Below are positions 1-12,408 of a stretch of 64,000 nucleotides of DNA, piece after piece. This DNA comes from Elymus sibiricus (Eukaryota; Streptophyta; Magnoliopsida; Poales; Poaceae). The DNA lies in the NCBI GenBank assembly GCA_039707655.1, contig CM077675.1, forward strand, positions 419,243,162 through 419,307,161. The letters are read 5' to 3'. The position numbers and the translations under genes are program-made. Each line of letters opens with the position of its first letter. Positions within the stretch are counted from its first letter, which is position 1. The notes under the pieces are model-generated. The model did not search any database, had not been told where the DNA came from, and saw nothing but the letters and a program-made list of their open reading frames with translations.

Positions 1-414
1 AAAATTGTTCACGTATTTAAATATGTTCATGACACTTAAAAAAGAAGTTTTACGTGTGTTTAAAAATGTTAACTATGTTTTTCAGAATGTTCAACATGTA
101 TTCAACAAAATGTTCAGCATGTATTCAATTGTTTCTGACAGGCATCTGAAAACTGTTTAACATGCATTCTAAGACTACTGAACGTGTATTTATAAAAATA
201 TCAATGGGTATTCTAAAATAACAAAAAATAAGGAAAAACAGAATAGAAAAGAAGAAAAACGAAAAAAACATAAACCTGTAAAAAAAGAAAGAAAGAAAAA
301 TCCTGTCCAGAATCTTCTAAAAGCTGCACGGAAGGTTCCCAGAACAGCTAGCAAGAGTATACTCTTCCCACTATTTGGCTGCGGCCCGTTAAAAAATCGC
401 TTCCATTGCAGTAA
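1..414. other. AT-rich repeat-like stretch, no gene
   Basis: The stretch is AT-rich and repeats variants of GTTCA(A/T)G(T/A) motifs, followed by A-rich GAAA runs. A similar composition returns at 38.9-40.5 kb. I see no credible coding sequence; the one open frame on the minus strand is a low-complexity Phe/Leu stretch. It is probably degenerate transposon sequence. Confidence 0.5.
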
Positions 415-596
415 GGCCTTGTCCAATGCTAGGTGCTTAAGGAGGTGCTTAGAAAATCAAACCGGGTTTTTCTGAAGCACCGGTGCCTATTTTTACAGGA
501 GAGACGCCTAACTTAGCATCTACCCTGTACAAATAAGCACCGGTGCTTAATAAAAACTTGGTTTATTTCCCTAAGCACCTTGCATTGTACAAGGCC
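415..596. mobile_element. Tourist-type (PIF/Harbinger) MITE, 182 bp
   Basis: The ends are inverted repeats: GGCCTTGTCCAATGC at the left, and GCATTGTACAAGGCC at the right. The element is flanked on both sides by TAA (412-414 and 597-599), the 3-bp TWA target duplication typical of Tourist elements. The inside is also partly palindromic, with repeated AAGCACCGGTGC(T/C)T units. It has no coding capacity. Confidence 0.85.
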
Positions 597-834
597 TAAG
601 TAAGACAGAGAGTTGCACACTTCCTAGCTAGGCGATGCTATGATTCAAAAATATGTGAAGAGTGGTTAGATGAGATGCCGTCTTTCTTATTAGCTGTAAT
701 ATTTGATGTAACATATCCCCAAGTTGAATAAAATGCCACAAGGCCTTTAAAAAAAAGTAAGACATAGTCTTAAGTCAATAAAAAAAAAGTAAGGCATATT
801 CTTTGCGGCGTATGACCCGACTATGTCACTGTCT
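597..834. other. No recognisable feature
   Basis: AT-rich spacer with two A8-9 runs between the MITE and the LINE remnant. I see no gene or repeat with boundaries. Confidence 0.4.
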
Positions 835-2250
835 CCTCTCGCCCCATATGGTAAGAATGTAAATATTTGGAGAGATAATTGGCTTCCCTGAATTTCTGGC
901 CTCAGAGTTATATCAAAGGAGAACCATACTAGACTTAAATGGGTGTCAGATTTGTTCATGAGCGGAACCAGAAGATGGGATGAAAGGTTAATTAGATATT
1001 TATTCTATCACCACGATGCTGAGGAGGTACTAAATTTGTGTATCCAGTCGGTAGAAGAGGGTGATCAAATCGCTTGGCACTATGAAAAAATTGGTATGTT
1101 TTCTGTGAAAAGTGCGTACAGACTGGCCTTAAATTTAAAGGATTGTAAGGGTGAGACAGGAACGACAAGCAATGTCGTTAATGAGGAAAGGAGGATCTGG
1201 GACATTATTTGGAAAGCCAAAGTTCGGCAAATAAATAAGAATTTTTGCTTGGCGTGCTGCGTCCAACAGTTTGGCGACCCAGGTAAACAGAGTTGTTCAT
1301 CACCAAACAGTGTCAGGTATGTGCAGTATTTGTGGTGCGGAGGAGGAAAGTAGTTTTCATGCCCTTGTGACTTGTCCTAAGGCGCGTGCGTTCCGTTTTG
1401 CCATAAGAGATATGTGGAATATTCCTCGAGAGGAGCTTTTTAGATGTACTGGGCCGGACTAGATTCTTATTCTATTGGATCAGTTGGGGTCACCGGTACG
1501 CGAGCAAGTTTTATTCATGTTCTGGAGAGCTTGGCATCTGAGGAATGATATGATCTTTGGTAGAGGGAAAGAATCGTTATCTGCCTCTGTTATATTTGTC
1601 GGAAATTACTGGAAGTCTTTCACCTCTGCTAGCTCTGGAGTGCAAGTCGACTTAAGCAACAAAGGTAAGGGGGGACTGACATTTGGAGGTACGTTATTCC
1701 ACCCGTGAATGCTCGTCGGGTTTGGGAGCCCCCGGATACTGAATATATTAAGATAAATGTTGATGCTAGTTTCGTGGAGAGCATGAGATCTGCTAGTATG
1801 GGGGTTGTGGCCAGGAATAGCCTAGGTGAAATTTTGGTTTCGTCTTGGGATTTTATTCAGTCATGTACAAGTGTGGATGAAGCGGAACTTCGTGCGACCA
1901 TTGCCGGTTTATAAATTGGTATTACTCTCCACAAACCTAATATTTTGAAAACTGATTGCGCTTTTGTTGTATCTTTCCTGGCAAAAGATTCCATTGATAG
2001 GTCTCCCCTTATGGATCTGAAAAAGGAGGCGTTGAGCATCTCAAAGCTTATAAACGATTTTAAGATCGTCAAAGTTGACAGGCAGGCTAATAGGGTGGCG
2101 CACGAGATTGCTAAATTTAGTTTTTATAACAAGTCTGAGGGTCTTTTATGTAATAGTGTTCCGTCCTGTGTGGCTAATTTTGTAATGAACGATTGTAATA
2201 ATCTTGTTTTATCTAATTAATATAAGGTGTGTTTTTCAACAACAAAAAAA
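835..2250 (+). pseudogene. 5'-truncated LINE ORF2 remnant (zf-RVT and RNase H part)
   Basis: Only the 3' third of a plant L1-type LINE remains. In the frame at 862 the sequence reads NIWRDNWLP, a hallmark just before the zf-RVT region, followed by a TGA at 889-891. That stop fits a CGA codon lost by CpG decay. The frame then runs on from 943 through the FSVKSAYRLAL motif of the zf-RVT region. A frameshift near 1270 moves to a frame with a C-x2-C / H-x-C knuckle (CSICGAEEESSFHALVTC). The RNase H-like domain lies at 1705-2220 (INVDASF near its start, then a DRQANRVAHEIAKF motif) and is cut by a TAA at 1912-1914. An A-rich tail lies near 2238-2250. Several stops and frameshifts make it non-functional. 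No target duplication was found. Confidence 0.8.
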
Positions 2251-2503
2251 GCCTCCGCAATATATACACATATTTTTTAATCATAGTTTCAAGGTTCAGC
2301 CTGCGCATGAGAGTTTCTGTCTACACACGTTGATTTTCTTTTTGTGCGGTAATACATAATCTGATTTGGTCTGCCAAAAGATAATACTGTAGTTTCATTC
2401 GGTCTCGATGTACTTTATGCATTGCTGGTGCACTGCGGTCTCTGTGGATTGGGATTTCTCCTCGTCAGCATCTGTAAGTGCTCTTTCTTGAAAAACTTGC
2501 CGG

Positions 2504-2716
2504 CAATGCAGTCGTGTTGACTGAATCTCGAAGTCTCTGGAAATTTGGTACACCTTGCAATGCTGCCGTGTGATCTGAATCCTGAAGCCTCTGTAAATTG
2601 GTACGCCTTGCAATGCTGTCGTTTTGACTGAATTTCAATGTCTCTGTAAATTTGGTACACCTTGCAACGCTGTCGTGTTGACTGAATCTCGTAGCCTCTG
2701 TAAATCGGAACACCTG
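2504..2716. repeat. Tandem repeat, four units of about 53 bp
   Basis: Units start at 2504, 2558, 2611 and 2665. Each begins CAATGC(A/T)G(T/C)CGTGTTG or close to it and runs through CTCTGTAAATTTGGTACACC. The units differ from each other by several substitutions and 1-bp indels, so the array is old. The unit length is not a multiple of three throughout, so coding use is unlikely. Confidence 0.8.
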
Positions 2717-3171
2717 CTTACTCCAATTAAAATGTACATCACCTGGTTTCTAGGGCGAAGACATTCTCCCGGCCACCAGTATGTCATATATATACTGAAA
2801 CTGCAAATATCTCGTCACTATGTTAAATCATATTACTATTGGAACTAGGTTAATAAATAATAGTGCAACTTCCTCTTGTAAAGACTAGAGCGATAACTTC
2901 TTCTTTCCCAGCAAATTATTTATCCTTAGTTTTGTGCAAAACATTCCAATTTCTTTTCGAACCTTCCCAAGGAAAATTCCCAAATTAGAACATGCACAAC
3001 TAAGCTAAAAGCCCAAAATTTCCTCCTTATCCCATTTTCTTATAATGTTGGACGTTTCTTCTCCTAGCAGATCCCCTAAAACTTAACCCCTTACAAAATG
3101 AGCACAAAATTTTCACACAAATTCATTTGAAACACATGTTTAGAGTACTTAATTGCATATAACCAATGGTA
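2717..3171. other. No recognisable feature
   Basis: AT-rich sequence without a credible open reading frame, repeat boundary or RNA gene that I can see. Confidence 0.4.
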
Positions 3172-3830
3172 CTATGTTAACATCAAGTTTAGCATACTAG
3201 TTAATTCGTCAAAGGAGATGTTGATCACCCTCGCGCTGGAGGGGCCAGCCTCCTCATCGTTTGTGGAAGGCCATATAGACAACATCGGGCATGTTCCTTT
3301 GGCGTCATCATCATCATCATCATCGTCGGTGATTTCGCCTTCGATGTCCTTGCACAACTTTGCAAACTTGACATCGCAGTGGATGCGCTCGTGATGCTCG
3401 TGCTAGATCATGCATGCAGTGTCCAACGACGCAAAGATCGTGTGGTTTCTCGGCGACAAACTCCGGATTAGCCTCAAGCTCGACCACGACTAAGGCCTAT
3501 GCGTGCTAGGACTCGAGCCGCGCCTCGACTAACAGGTGCACCTCCACCTCAAATGCGCGGCGGTGCTGCTCTTTGGCCTCCTTGGCCATGCATCTGCACC
3601 GCTCCTCCGCCTTCTATGGCTTGCGCATGGCGGTATTGCTCATCCGCCTCGACCATCGCCAAGATGCAGATGTCGTTTCCCTCGGTTGTCGCGTCAACCA
3701 CCTCGAAGCATCCAACGGTCGGATCTACCCTCCTCTCTCCCAGTCCTCCTTTTCTCCTTCCTCTCCAAGCTTGGGTACCGAGAGCTCGAAGGCTCACCAG
3801 CGGTGATGCATGCCCGATGAAACTGTTGGT
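3172..3830 (-). pseudogene. Degenerate coding-like sequence with poly-Asp tract
   Basis: Read on the minus strand, 3357 to 3172 gives a 61-residue open frame with eight consecutive Asp (a CAT/ATC microsatellite at 3305-3328) that ends in a hydrophobic SMLNLMLT tail. The sequence just upstream on the same strand (3360-3500) keeps coding character (ELEANPEFVAEKPHDLC) but in another frame, so at least one frameshift is present. I do not recognise the protein. An acidic accessory protein of a DNA transposon is possible, but this is a guess. Confidence 0.3.
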
Positions 3831-4039
3831 ACACGCGCTCCTAGGCGATGACTGATAGGTGGTGTTTGGGCATCAACATCTTGTAGGTGGTCACCTTGTC
3901 TTGAACCAAGGCGATAATGGAATTCAAGGAGACGACGCGGACGAAGAAGGAGATGACGACTAAATCGGTTGGGTGGTGATGAGTGGCGGCTTGGAGCTCG
4001 AGGAGGATGCACGGGAGCTAAGCCAGCGCGGGAGCGAGG

Positions 4040-7000
4040 TGATGCTTGCTCCTGCAGGAGTTGTTGGGATTTCCCCATGTGTAAAGGTGAAGCAGCCCAA
4101 GAGCAAAGATTTCCCTTGATTACAGAACGAAAGTTATCAATCCAGTAGGAGCTTCTCCTAGCGAACAAAGTAAGTAGCATATGCACACAAAACACAAAAC
4201 AACTTGTCCCCAACACGACAAGAGGGTTGCATAGCCCCTTGTCTTGCTAGTCAAAAGATTAAACACAATAGATATAGATAATTGGTAGCAAATATAAAAC
4301 AGGGAAGCAAAGAAAATATTTGTTTTCAGGACAGTAGCATAAACCTAGGGGGCATAAGTTCACTAGTGACATCTTTCTTAAAACAAGCAAGTAGCATGGT
4401 GAACAAATTACAGTTGGACGGCGATTAAGTTGCAATATTTATATTTATGTGTTGGGGAATGTTGCATGGGAAACAAAAATTTTCCTACGAACACCCAAGA
4501 TCTATCTATGGAGATCAACAGCTACGAGAAGGAGAGTGGATCCACATACCCTTGTAGATCGCTAAGCGGAAAGCTTTAAGAAACGTGGTTGATGTAGTCG
4601 AACGTCTTCGCGATCCAAATCGCAATCCGTCCCGCGATCCAATCATGATCCGTCCCGATCTAGCGCCGAACGGACGGCACCTCCACGTTCAGCACACGTA
4701 CAGCTTGATGACGTCTCCGCCTTCTTGATCCAGCAAGCAAGGGTGGAGAGGTAGATGAGTTCTCCGGCAGCACGACGGCGTGGTGGCGGCGGTGGTGGTG
4801 CAATCTCAGCAGGGCTTCGCCAAGCGCTGCCGCAGACGTGTTTTGGAGGAGAAATAGATCTAGGAAGAGAGGGAGGGCTGCACCTATGCCTTGGGGTGTC
4901 GCTGCCCTCCCTCTCCCTCTCTATATATAGGAGGAGGGAGTAGATGGGGCGCATACCTAGCCCTTCCTCCAAGGAAGAGGGTGGCGGCCAGGAGGGAGGA
5001 GTCCTCCCTCCCGAAGGCACCTCCTAGGTGCCTTCCCCTTTAGGGTTTCCTACACCTTAGCCGCATGGGCCCTTGGGAGCTGGCCCAACAAGGCTTAGAC
5101 GCCCCCTTACAGCCCATGCACGTCCTAGGGGCTGGAGGGACCCTTCCGGACTCCTCCGGAACCCTCTGGAACCTTCCGGAAGCTTCCCGGTACTATACCG
5201 GAAAAACACGAAACGTTTCCGGTAGCCAAATATGACTTCCCATATATAAATATTTACCTCTGGACTATTCCAGAGCTCCTCGTGACGTCCGGGATCTCAT
5301 CCGGGACTCCGAACAACTTTCGGTCACCAACATACATAACTCAACAATACCAACTCGTCACCGAACGTTAAGTGTGCAGACCCTGCGGGTTCGAGAACTA
5401 TGTAGACATGACCAAGACACCTCTACGGTCAATAACCAATAGCGGGACCTGGATGCCCATATTGGTTCCTACATATTCTACGAAGATCTTTATCGGTCGA
5501 ACCACGATGTCAAGGATTCAGACAATCCCGTATGCAGTTCCCTTTGTCCATCAGTATGTTACTTGCCCGAGATTCGATCGTCGGTATCTCCATACCTAGT
5601 TCAATCTCGTTACCGGCAAGTCTCTTTACTCGTTTCATAATACAAGATCCCGTGGCTAACTCCTTTGTGAAATTGCTTGCAAGCTTCTTGTGATGTTGTA
5701 TTACCGAGTGGGCCCAGAGATACCTCTTCGTCATACGAAGTGACAAATCCCAGTCTCGATCCACGCCAACCCAACAGACACCCTCGGAGATATCTGTAGA
5801 GCACCTTTATAGTCACCCAGTTACGTTGCGACGTTTGATACACACAAGGTACTCCTTCGGTGTTAGTGAGTTGCATGATCTCATGGTCATAGGAACAGAT
5901 ACTTGACACGCAGAAAACAATAGCAATAAACTTGACACGATCATATGCTACATTCATAGTTTGGGTCTTGTCCATCACATCATTCTCCTAATGATGTGAT
6001 CCCGTTATCAAATGATAACTCATGTCTATGGCCAGGAAACCTTGACCATCTTTGATCAACGAGCCAGTCTAGTAGAGGCTCACTAGGGACATAGTGCTGT
6101 CTATGTATCCACACATGCATCTGAGTTTCCGATCAATACAATTCTAGCATGGATAATAAACGATTATCATGAACAAGGAAATATGATAATAACTAATTTA
6201 TTATTGCCTCTAGGGCATATTTCCAACATTATGGCTATAAAAATTCATGGTATAATCTCATATAGGCACTACGTCTGTGATAAGTAGACCGTTATTCCAA
6301 CTGCATCTACTACAAATGCTCCATTCAAAGACCGCTATCCAGCATGCATCCCGAAGTATTAAGTTTGCAAGAAACAGAGCATCGCAATAAGCAAGATGAC
6401 ATATTATAGACAGTAAAACAACAATCAATATGACGAGACACCGTTGTTTTATCTTTAGTGTCAACAATCAATACGTGTCTTGGTCCTTATTGTCACTTGG
6501 TTAGAGCATCGCAAGATTAAACACATTACAAAAGCATTAGTCCCTCTGAAGAAAAACCCATCAAACTTGGCCAGCAAACATAGATAGATCGAAGAGCATA
6601 CAAATATATTTAATTATACATCAAGAAAACCTAAAAAGATTCAATTGTATTCAATGAAAAGTATGATCATTAACTGGCAATTCATCATATCCCAACAAAC
6701 ACATCACATACACATTGAATTGATCCGTTCATATGAGGCAGCTCATAGGAACTTGGTATTGAAGATACAAATGATAGAGAGTCATCTAGCTACTCCTATG
6801 GACCCCAGGGTCCTAATGGAACTACTCACACATAGTCATTTCGACAACAAGGTTGATGAAGAAATCTCTGGCAATAGATTCTCCCTCTAGCAGAGCACTG
6901 GAACATGCCTCCAGATTGGATCTTCGCAATAGGAACTTGTGGTGGTGGAAAAATTCTTATAAAAATATGGCGGAGGGTTTCTGTATTTATAGGAACTTAT

Positions 7001-7342
7001 GACGGTGAAATGGTTGAAAGACGGTGTAGGTGGGCCCCACACGGCCTAGGGGCATGCCAGGTGGCCTTGCGAGCCCCCCTGTGGCTCCTCTCGATCTCCC
7101 CCGAAACTCATGGGTCCTTTGTTGCCCAAAAGAGATCGTATTAAATCGGTAAATTATTTGGACATCCGTAGATATTGATTTCGAGTAAAACCAAAAACAT
7201 GCGGAAAACATGAACTGGCACTGGGCACTAAACCAATAGTTTAGTCCAGAAAAACAATATATTATGGTATGAAAGCATACAAAAGTGATAGTATAATAGC
7301 ATGGAACGATCAAAAAAATATAGATACATTTGAAATGTATCA
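4040..7342 (-). mobile_element. Gypsy-type LTR (about 1.5 kb), split by a solo Angela LTR
   Basis: On the minus strand the unit starts TGATACATTTCAAATG at 7342 and ends GGAGCAAGCATCA at 4040. It has the TG...CA ends and style of the large Sabrina/WHAM-class Gypsy LTRs of Triticeae. Without the inserted Angela LTR (4450-6228 plus 5 bp) it is about 1.52 kb. No internal region, primer site or coding sequence adjoins it, so it is most likely a solo LTR. The flanking 5-mers (CGAGG and GGTGG) do not match, so decay or another origin cannot be ruled out. The family name is from memory only. Confidence 0.55.
4450..6228 (-). mobile_element. Solo LTR of an Angela/WIS/BARE-type Copia element (1779 bp)
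   Basis: On the minus strand it begins TGTTGGAAATATGCCCTAGA and ends CATGCAACATTCCCCAACA, the same termini as the complete element at 27150-36078. It is flanked by a perfect 5-bp target duplication TTATG (4445-4449 and 6229-6233). A TATATATAG box lies on the minus strand near 4921-4930. No internal sequence is present, so the rest was probably lost by LTR-LTR recombination. It sits inside an older Gypsy LTR. Confidence 0.92.
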
Positions 7343-8256
7343 GGTGGCAGCGTGGAGGTCGAGATGCGGTGATGATTGAGGGCGGCGACGAATACGAGCT
7401 TGAGGTCTATGGCGATGGAGGCTAGAATCAAAGGTGGTGGAGGCCTACATCAGTGTCAGTATCAATGGAAATGGGTTGGGGAGCATCGCTGACATTTGTA
7501 ATCGAAGGTGGTCTAATCGGGCGTTGCATCGAGAGCTTAGCCATTACTGCGAAAGGTGGGCTACTCCTCGGTTTTTTCGAGACTTGCCCCTCTTGGACTA
7601 AAGGTAGGGAAATGGTGCACATTTTTATGGGATATAAATTATAATCTTAAGGCACTAATGTTTTAGGCGACCTACTAGATGTTGTCTAATATTTCAAAAC
7701 AAAAAAATCTCCTCTAATATAAATTTCATGGGATCTGCTGGAGATGCCCTAGCCGAGTCATGAAATTGTCACCCAATCGGACACCCTATACCAGACTAAC
7801 GTTCGGGCTGTCCGACACCCAACCAAACCCAATACATATGTGGGACGGATATGGGACAGTCCGGACGATGTTGGACCGGCCCACCCGACCCAAGAAATAT
7901 GACATACCTATCTGTCTCCCATACAAAACCCAAGCCATTTGCCACCGCATTCCATTTCCAGCCCACTTCGCTCCACTGTTCAAGCTCCTCGAACGCATCC
8001 GATCCATACAACTCCAAGTCTGTCGAATGCGATCTCATCCCCTGTGGGGACACACAGGAGTTAGCATCCGGCTGGCTCTCTGCGGGTCCCATGAGGAAAC
8101 CTGAACTTCGTTGTTTGAGTCACTCCAGCTAGAATCCAGTGCCTCTGTGGAAGTGGGCATGGATTCGGCGGCATGAGGCGCATGACCGCGGTGGATCCGA
8201 AGGCGACGAGCAGATCGAGGTACACGCGCACCCAACCGGACAATCACAGGCTAGCC
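7343..8256. other. Low-copy or DNA-transposon-derived sequence, no clear gene
   Basis: The first 400 bp are GC-richer. A GGAGATGCCC motif ends at 7749 and resembles the right end of the Harbinger elements at 51268-53525, but no left partner was found. Sequence from about 7770 to 8256 continues beyond two inserted LTRs at 9652-9930 and 11688-12044. Open frames here overlap in several frames and show no family I know. Confidence 0.3.
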
Positions 8257-9651
8257 TGATACGTCTCCGTCGTATCTACTTTTCCTAACGCTTTTGCTAT
8301 TGTTTTGGACTCTAATTTGCATGATTTGAATGAAACTAACCCGGACTGACGTTGTTTTCAGCAGAACTACCATGGTGTTGTTTTCGCGCGGAAATAAAAG
8401 TTCTCGGAACTGGACGAAACTTTTTGGAGAATTATTTTACAATAAATAAAAAATACTGGAGCCAAGAACCACCGGAGGGGGTACCCTGGCTGGGCACGAT
8501 ACACCAGGGCGCGCCCTGGTGGGTTGCGCCCACCTCGTGGCCCCACTGACCCTAATTCCAGCACTATAAATTCCTATTTTCGGAGAAAAAATAGGAGAGA
8601 AAGTTTCATCGCGTTTTACGATACGGCGCCGCCGCCACCTCCTGTTCTTCATCAGGAGGCCGGATCTGGAGCCCGTTTGAGGCTCCGGAGAGGGGAATCT
8701 TCGATCTTCGTCATCATCAACCCTTCTCCATCGCCAATTCCATGATGCTCCCCACCGGGAGTGAGTAATTCGTTCATAGGCTTGCTGGTCGGTGAGGAGT
8801 TGGATGGGATTCATCATGTAATCGAGTTAGTTTTGTTAGGGCTTGATCCCTAGTATTCACTATGTTCTGAGATTGATGTTGCTATGACTTTGCCATGCTT
8901 AATGCTTGTCACTAGGGCCCGAGTGCCATGATTTCAGATCTGAGCCGTTTATGTTATCACCATTATATCTATGTTCTTGATCCGATCTTGCTAGTCATAT
9001 GCACCTGCTATGTGTTATGATTCGTAAACCCCGGAGTGACAATAGTCGGGATACTTTCCGGTGATGACCGTAGTTTGAGGAGTTCATGTATTCACTATGT
9101 GTTAATACTTTGTTCCGGTTCTCTATTAAAAGGAGGCCTTAATATCCCTTAGTTTCCTTATGGACCCCGCTGCCACGGGAGGGTAGGACAAAAGATGTCA
9201 TGCAAGTTTTTTTCCATAAGCACGTATGACTATTTACGGAATACATGCCTACATTACATTTATGAACTGGAGCTAGTTCTGTATCGCCCTAGGTTATGAC
9301 TGTTATATGATGAATATTATCCAACGAGTTCACCGATCCAGTGCCTACGAGTTTTCCACGTATTGTTCTTGCTAAGTTACTATTGCTACTGCTACTGTTA
9401 CACTTACTACAAAACCATTGCTATCACTGTTACCGTTACTGTTACTGTTACTACTGCTATCAAAACTATCATACTATTGTGCTACTGATCACTCTGCTGC
9501 AGATATTTAATCTCCAGGTGTGGTTGAATTGACAACTCAACTACTAATACTTGCAAATATTCTTTGGCTCCCCTTGTGTCGAATCTATAAATTTGGGTTG
9601 AATACTCTACCCTCGAAAACTGTTGAGATCTCCTATACTTGTGGGTTATCA
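8257..9651 (+). mobile_element. Gypsy-type solo LTR (1395 bp)
   Basis: It starts TGATACGTCTCCGTCG and ends TTGTGGGTTATCA, and is flanked by a perfect 5-bp duplication TAGCC (8252-8256 and 9652-9656). The start resembles the Fatima/WHAM-like Gypsy LTRs of wheat, a family assignment made from memory. A (TACTG)n-like stretch lies at 9375-9450. The short open frames inside are not genes. No internal retrotransposon sequence flanks it, so it is a solo LTR. Confidence 0.85.
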
Positions 9652-9930
9652 TAGCCCCGCAACCCCTATCGTAGCTCCTTGCCCCCTCGACATCGGGTTC
9701 CATCTGAGGCCAATGACGTGAATGCGCAAGGCCACTGAGGCTTCGACTACAACGACAAGCCCGAGGCCGAGGCCGGACGTCCCCACCATCAGAGGGCAAA
9801 GACACGCAGCGTCGGAAAATCCCATGGAGGGCATGGGCGCGGATGTCGTTTATGCCCACATCAGGGTGAAGCGGTAAGCCCGGAGGACACATGCCTTCAC
9901 ATTGGGGCAAACCCGGGCAGGCCATGCCTT

Positions 9931-11687
9931 TGTTGGGGAACGTTGCATGGGAGACAAAAAAATTCCTACGAACACCCAAGATCTATCTATGAGATGCATA
10001 GCAACGAGAGGAGAGAGTGTGTCTACGTACCCTCGTAGACCGTTAAGCACAAGTGTATATAACGCGGTTGATGTAGTCGTACGTCTTCACGATCCAATCG
10101 CGATCCGACTCGATCAAGCGCCAAAGGAACGGCACCTCCACGTTCAACACACGTGCGGCTCGGTGATGTCTCCTTCTTGATCCGGCGAGCAAGAGAGGAT
10201 AAGTATATGGGATCTGGACCAGCACGACGGCGTGGTGGATATGGTGGTGAAGTAGTGCCGGAAGGGCTTCGTTGCGCGTTGCCGGAACTATGAACGGAGG
10301 AGCAACGAAGCAATGAGAGAGAGGGAGGCGCCAAGGGGCTGGTGTGTCCTCTTGGGGGTGCCCCCTCCCCTCTCTATATATAGGTGGATGGGCATGGTGG
10401 CCAGCCCTCCAAGCCCTAGGGATGGTGCACCAAGGGGGAGGAGTTGGACTCCTAGTCCAATTCCCTCTTCATACACATGTGGACTTTCCACCTTTCCCAG
10501 CCGCATGGGCCTTGAGGGACTTGTGCGTCTGGCCCAATAAGGCCAGGGCACCTCCCCTCAGCCCATGCCGACCCTTGGGACGTGGTGGAACCCTTGGTGG
10601 ACTTTCGGACTCCTCCGGAAGTCCTCGGAACCTTCTGGAAGCTTCCTGGTACAATACCGAAAAAACCCAAAACTTTTCTAGTAGCCAAAATATGACTTCC
10701 CATATATAAATTTTTACCTCCGGACCATTCCGGAGCTCCTCGTGATGTCTGGGATCTCATCCGGGACTCCGAACAACATGCGGTAACCAACGTACATATC
10801 CCAATACTACTCTAGCGTCACCGAACGTTAAGCGTGCGGATCCTACGGGTTCGAGAATCACGTAGACATGACCAAGACACCTCTCCGGTCCATAGCTAAT
10901 AGCGGGACCTGGATGCCCATATTGATTCCTACATATTCCACGAAGATCTTTATCAGTCGAACCGCAATGTCAAGGATTCAGTCAATCCCGTATGCAGTTC
11001 CCTTTCTCTATCTGTATGTTACTCGCTCAAGATTCGATCGTCGGTATCTCATACCTAGTTCAAACTCATTACCAGCAAGTCTCTTTGCTCGTTCCATAAT
11101 ATAAGATCCGGTGACTAACTCCTTAGTCAAATTGCTTGAAGCTTCTTGTGATGTTGTATTACCAAGAGGGACCAGAGATACCTCTCCATCATACGGGGTG
11201 ACAAAACCCAGTCTCGATCCATGCCAACCCAACAAACATCCTCGGAGATACCTATAGAGCACCTTTATGATCACTCAATTACGAAGTGACGTTTGATGCA
11301 CACAAGGCATTCCTCCAGTGTCAGGGAGTTTAATGCTCTCATGGTCTTAGGAACAGATACTTGACATGAAGAAAGCAGTAGCAATAAACTAATTGATACG
11401 ATCAAGTGCTATGCTTACGGTTGGGTCTTGTCCATCAAATTATGCTTCCAATGATGTGATCCCGTTATCAAGACAACTCATGTCTATGGTTAGGAAACCT
11501 TAACTATCTTTGATCAACGAGCTAGTCTAGTAGAGGCTCACTAGGGACACGGTGTTGTTTATGTATCCACACATGTATTTAAGTTTCCGGTCAATATAAT
11601 TCTAGCATGGATAATAAACGATTATCATGAAACAAGGAAATATGATAATAACCACTTTATTATTGCCTCTAGGGCATATTTCCAACA
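9931..11687 (-). mobile_element. Second solo LTR of an Angela/WIS/BARE-type Copia element (1757 bp)
   Basis: On the minus strand it begins TGTTGGAAATATGCCCTAGA and ends ATGCAACGTTCCCCAACA. Flanking 5-mers are GCCTT (9926-9930) and GCCCT (11688-11692), a target duplication with one mismatch, so the insertion is older than the other two Angela copies or one flank has mutated. A TATATATAG box lies near 10375-10382 on the minus strand. The host sequence resumes at 11693. Confidence 0.9.
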
Positions 11688-11692
11688 GCCCT

Positions 11693-12044
11693 CTCCGGTC
11701 TACACTCCAAAGAGGAGGACGGGGAGGACAGTGTTGCACCCGTCACCTATAGCTCCAGCAACAAGAAGGTCATTCTCGATATGTATCGCATCTTCAACCT
11801 CTATAGCGACAAAGAGGACAATGGGAAGAAAAAGGGAAATCGACCGTGGGTGAACTTTCTCCATAGTCATACATAGTAGGGCATGCCAAATATTGGTATT
11901 ACGATGACATGTATGATTCCCTTATACTATGTCCTTTGATCTATGTGTGCTGATAGGGGTGACCGTGCGCTGTCCGCGGGCTCGTCCGAGCGTGTCCACG
12001 AATGTTTATGGGGTCAAATTGCACAAGTCCAGTTTTAGATGCTC
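11693..12044. other. Continuation of the sequence interrupted by the two solo LTRs
   Basis: GC-rich sequence that with 7770-8256 and 9657-9930 formed one block before the LTR insertions. Its right end, TTTTAGATGCTC followed by TAA, resembles the GATGCTC-TTA right end of the Harbinger element ending at 53525. The block may therefore be a non-autonomous Harbinger element whose left end I could not define. Confidence 0.3.
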
Positions 12045-12408
12045 TAAGTATTCAATCAATTTTTTCTCTTCAGAAAATAATTTATACATGTTGAGATTTA
12101 TCAAACTACAGGCCAATTCTTTTCGTGTAGGATTCTGCAAAATCAAGATTCTGGAAAACTTCCCACAAAATCTATGGTCTGCTTCTTTTCTGAGATCGCA
12201 GTTTGAGACTGTGAATTGATTTGTGTGCTGAAATGTATGTACTACCCACTTGGTTGTTTCGAACAGTTTCTGGTCGAATATAAGCCCGAAGTGATTTACG
12301 AATATCATAAAGTGCTAAATATTACCATTAGAATGGTTTTACAGTTCCGTTCGCTACAAAATATCCTCACGTGCTGCGATCATGGTATTACAAATACAAG
12401 GAATAATC

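Noticed and set aside
3294..3330. CAT-repeat tract as a CRISPR-like or regulatory repeat
   Set aside because: It is a simple trinucleotide microsatellite coding for Asp on the minus strand.
6501..7749. Possible Harbinger element from TTAGAGCATC to GATGCCCTAG
   Set aside because: The left word lies inside the Gypsy LTR and the flanking triplets do not match.
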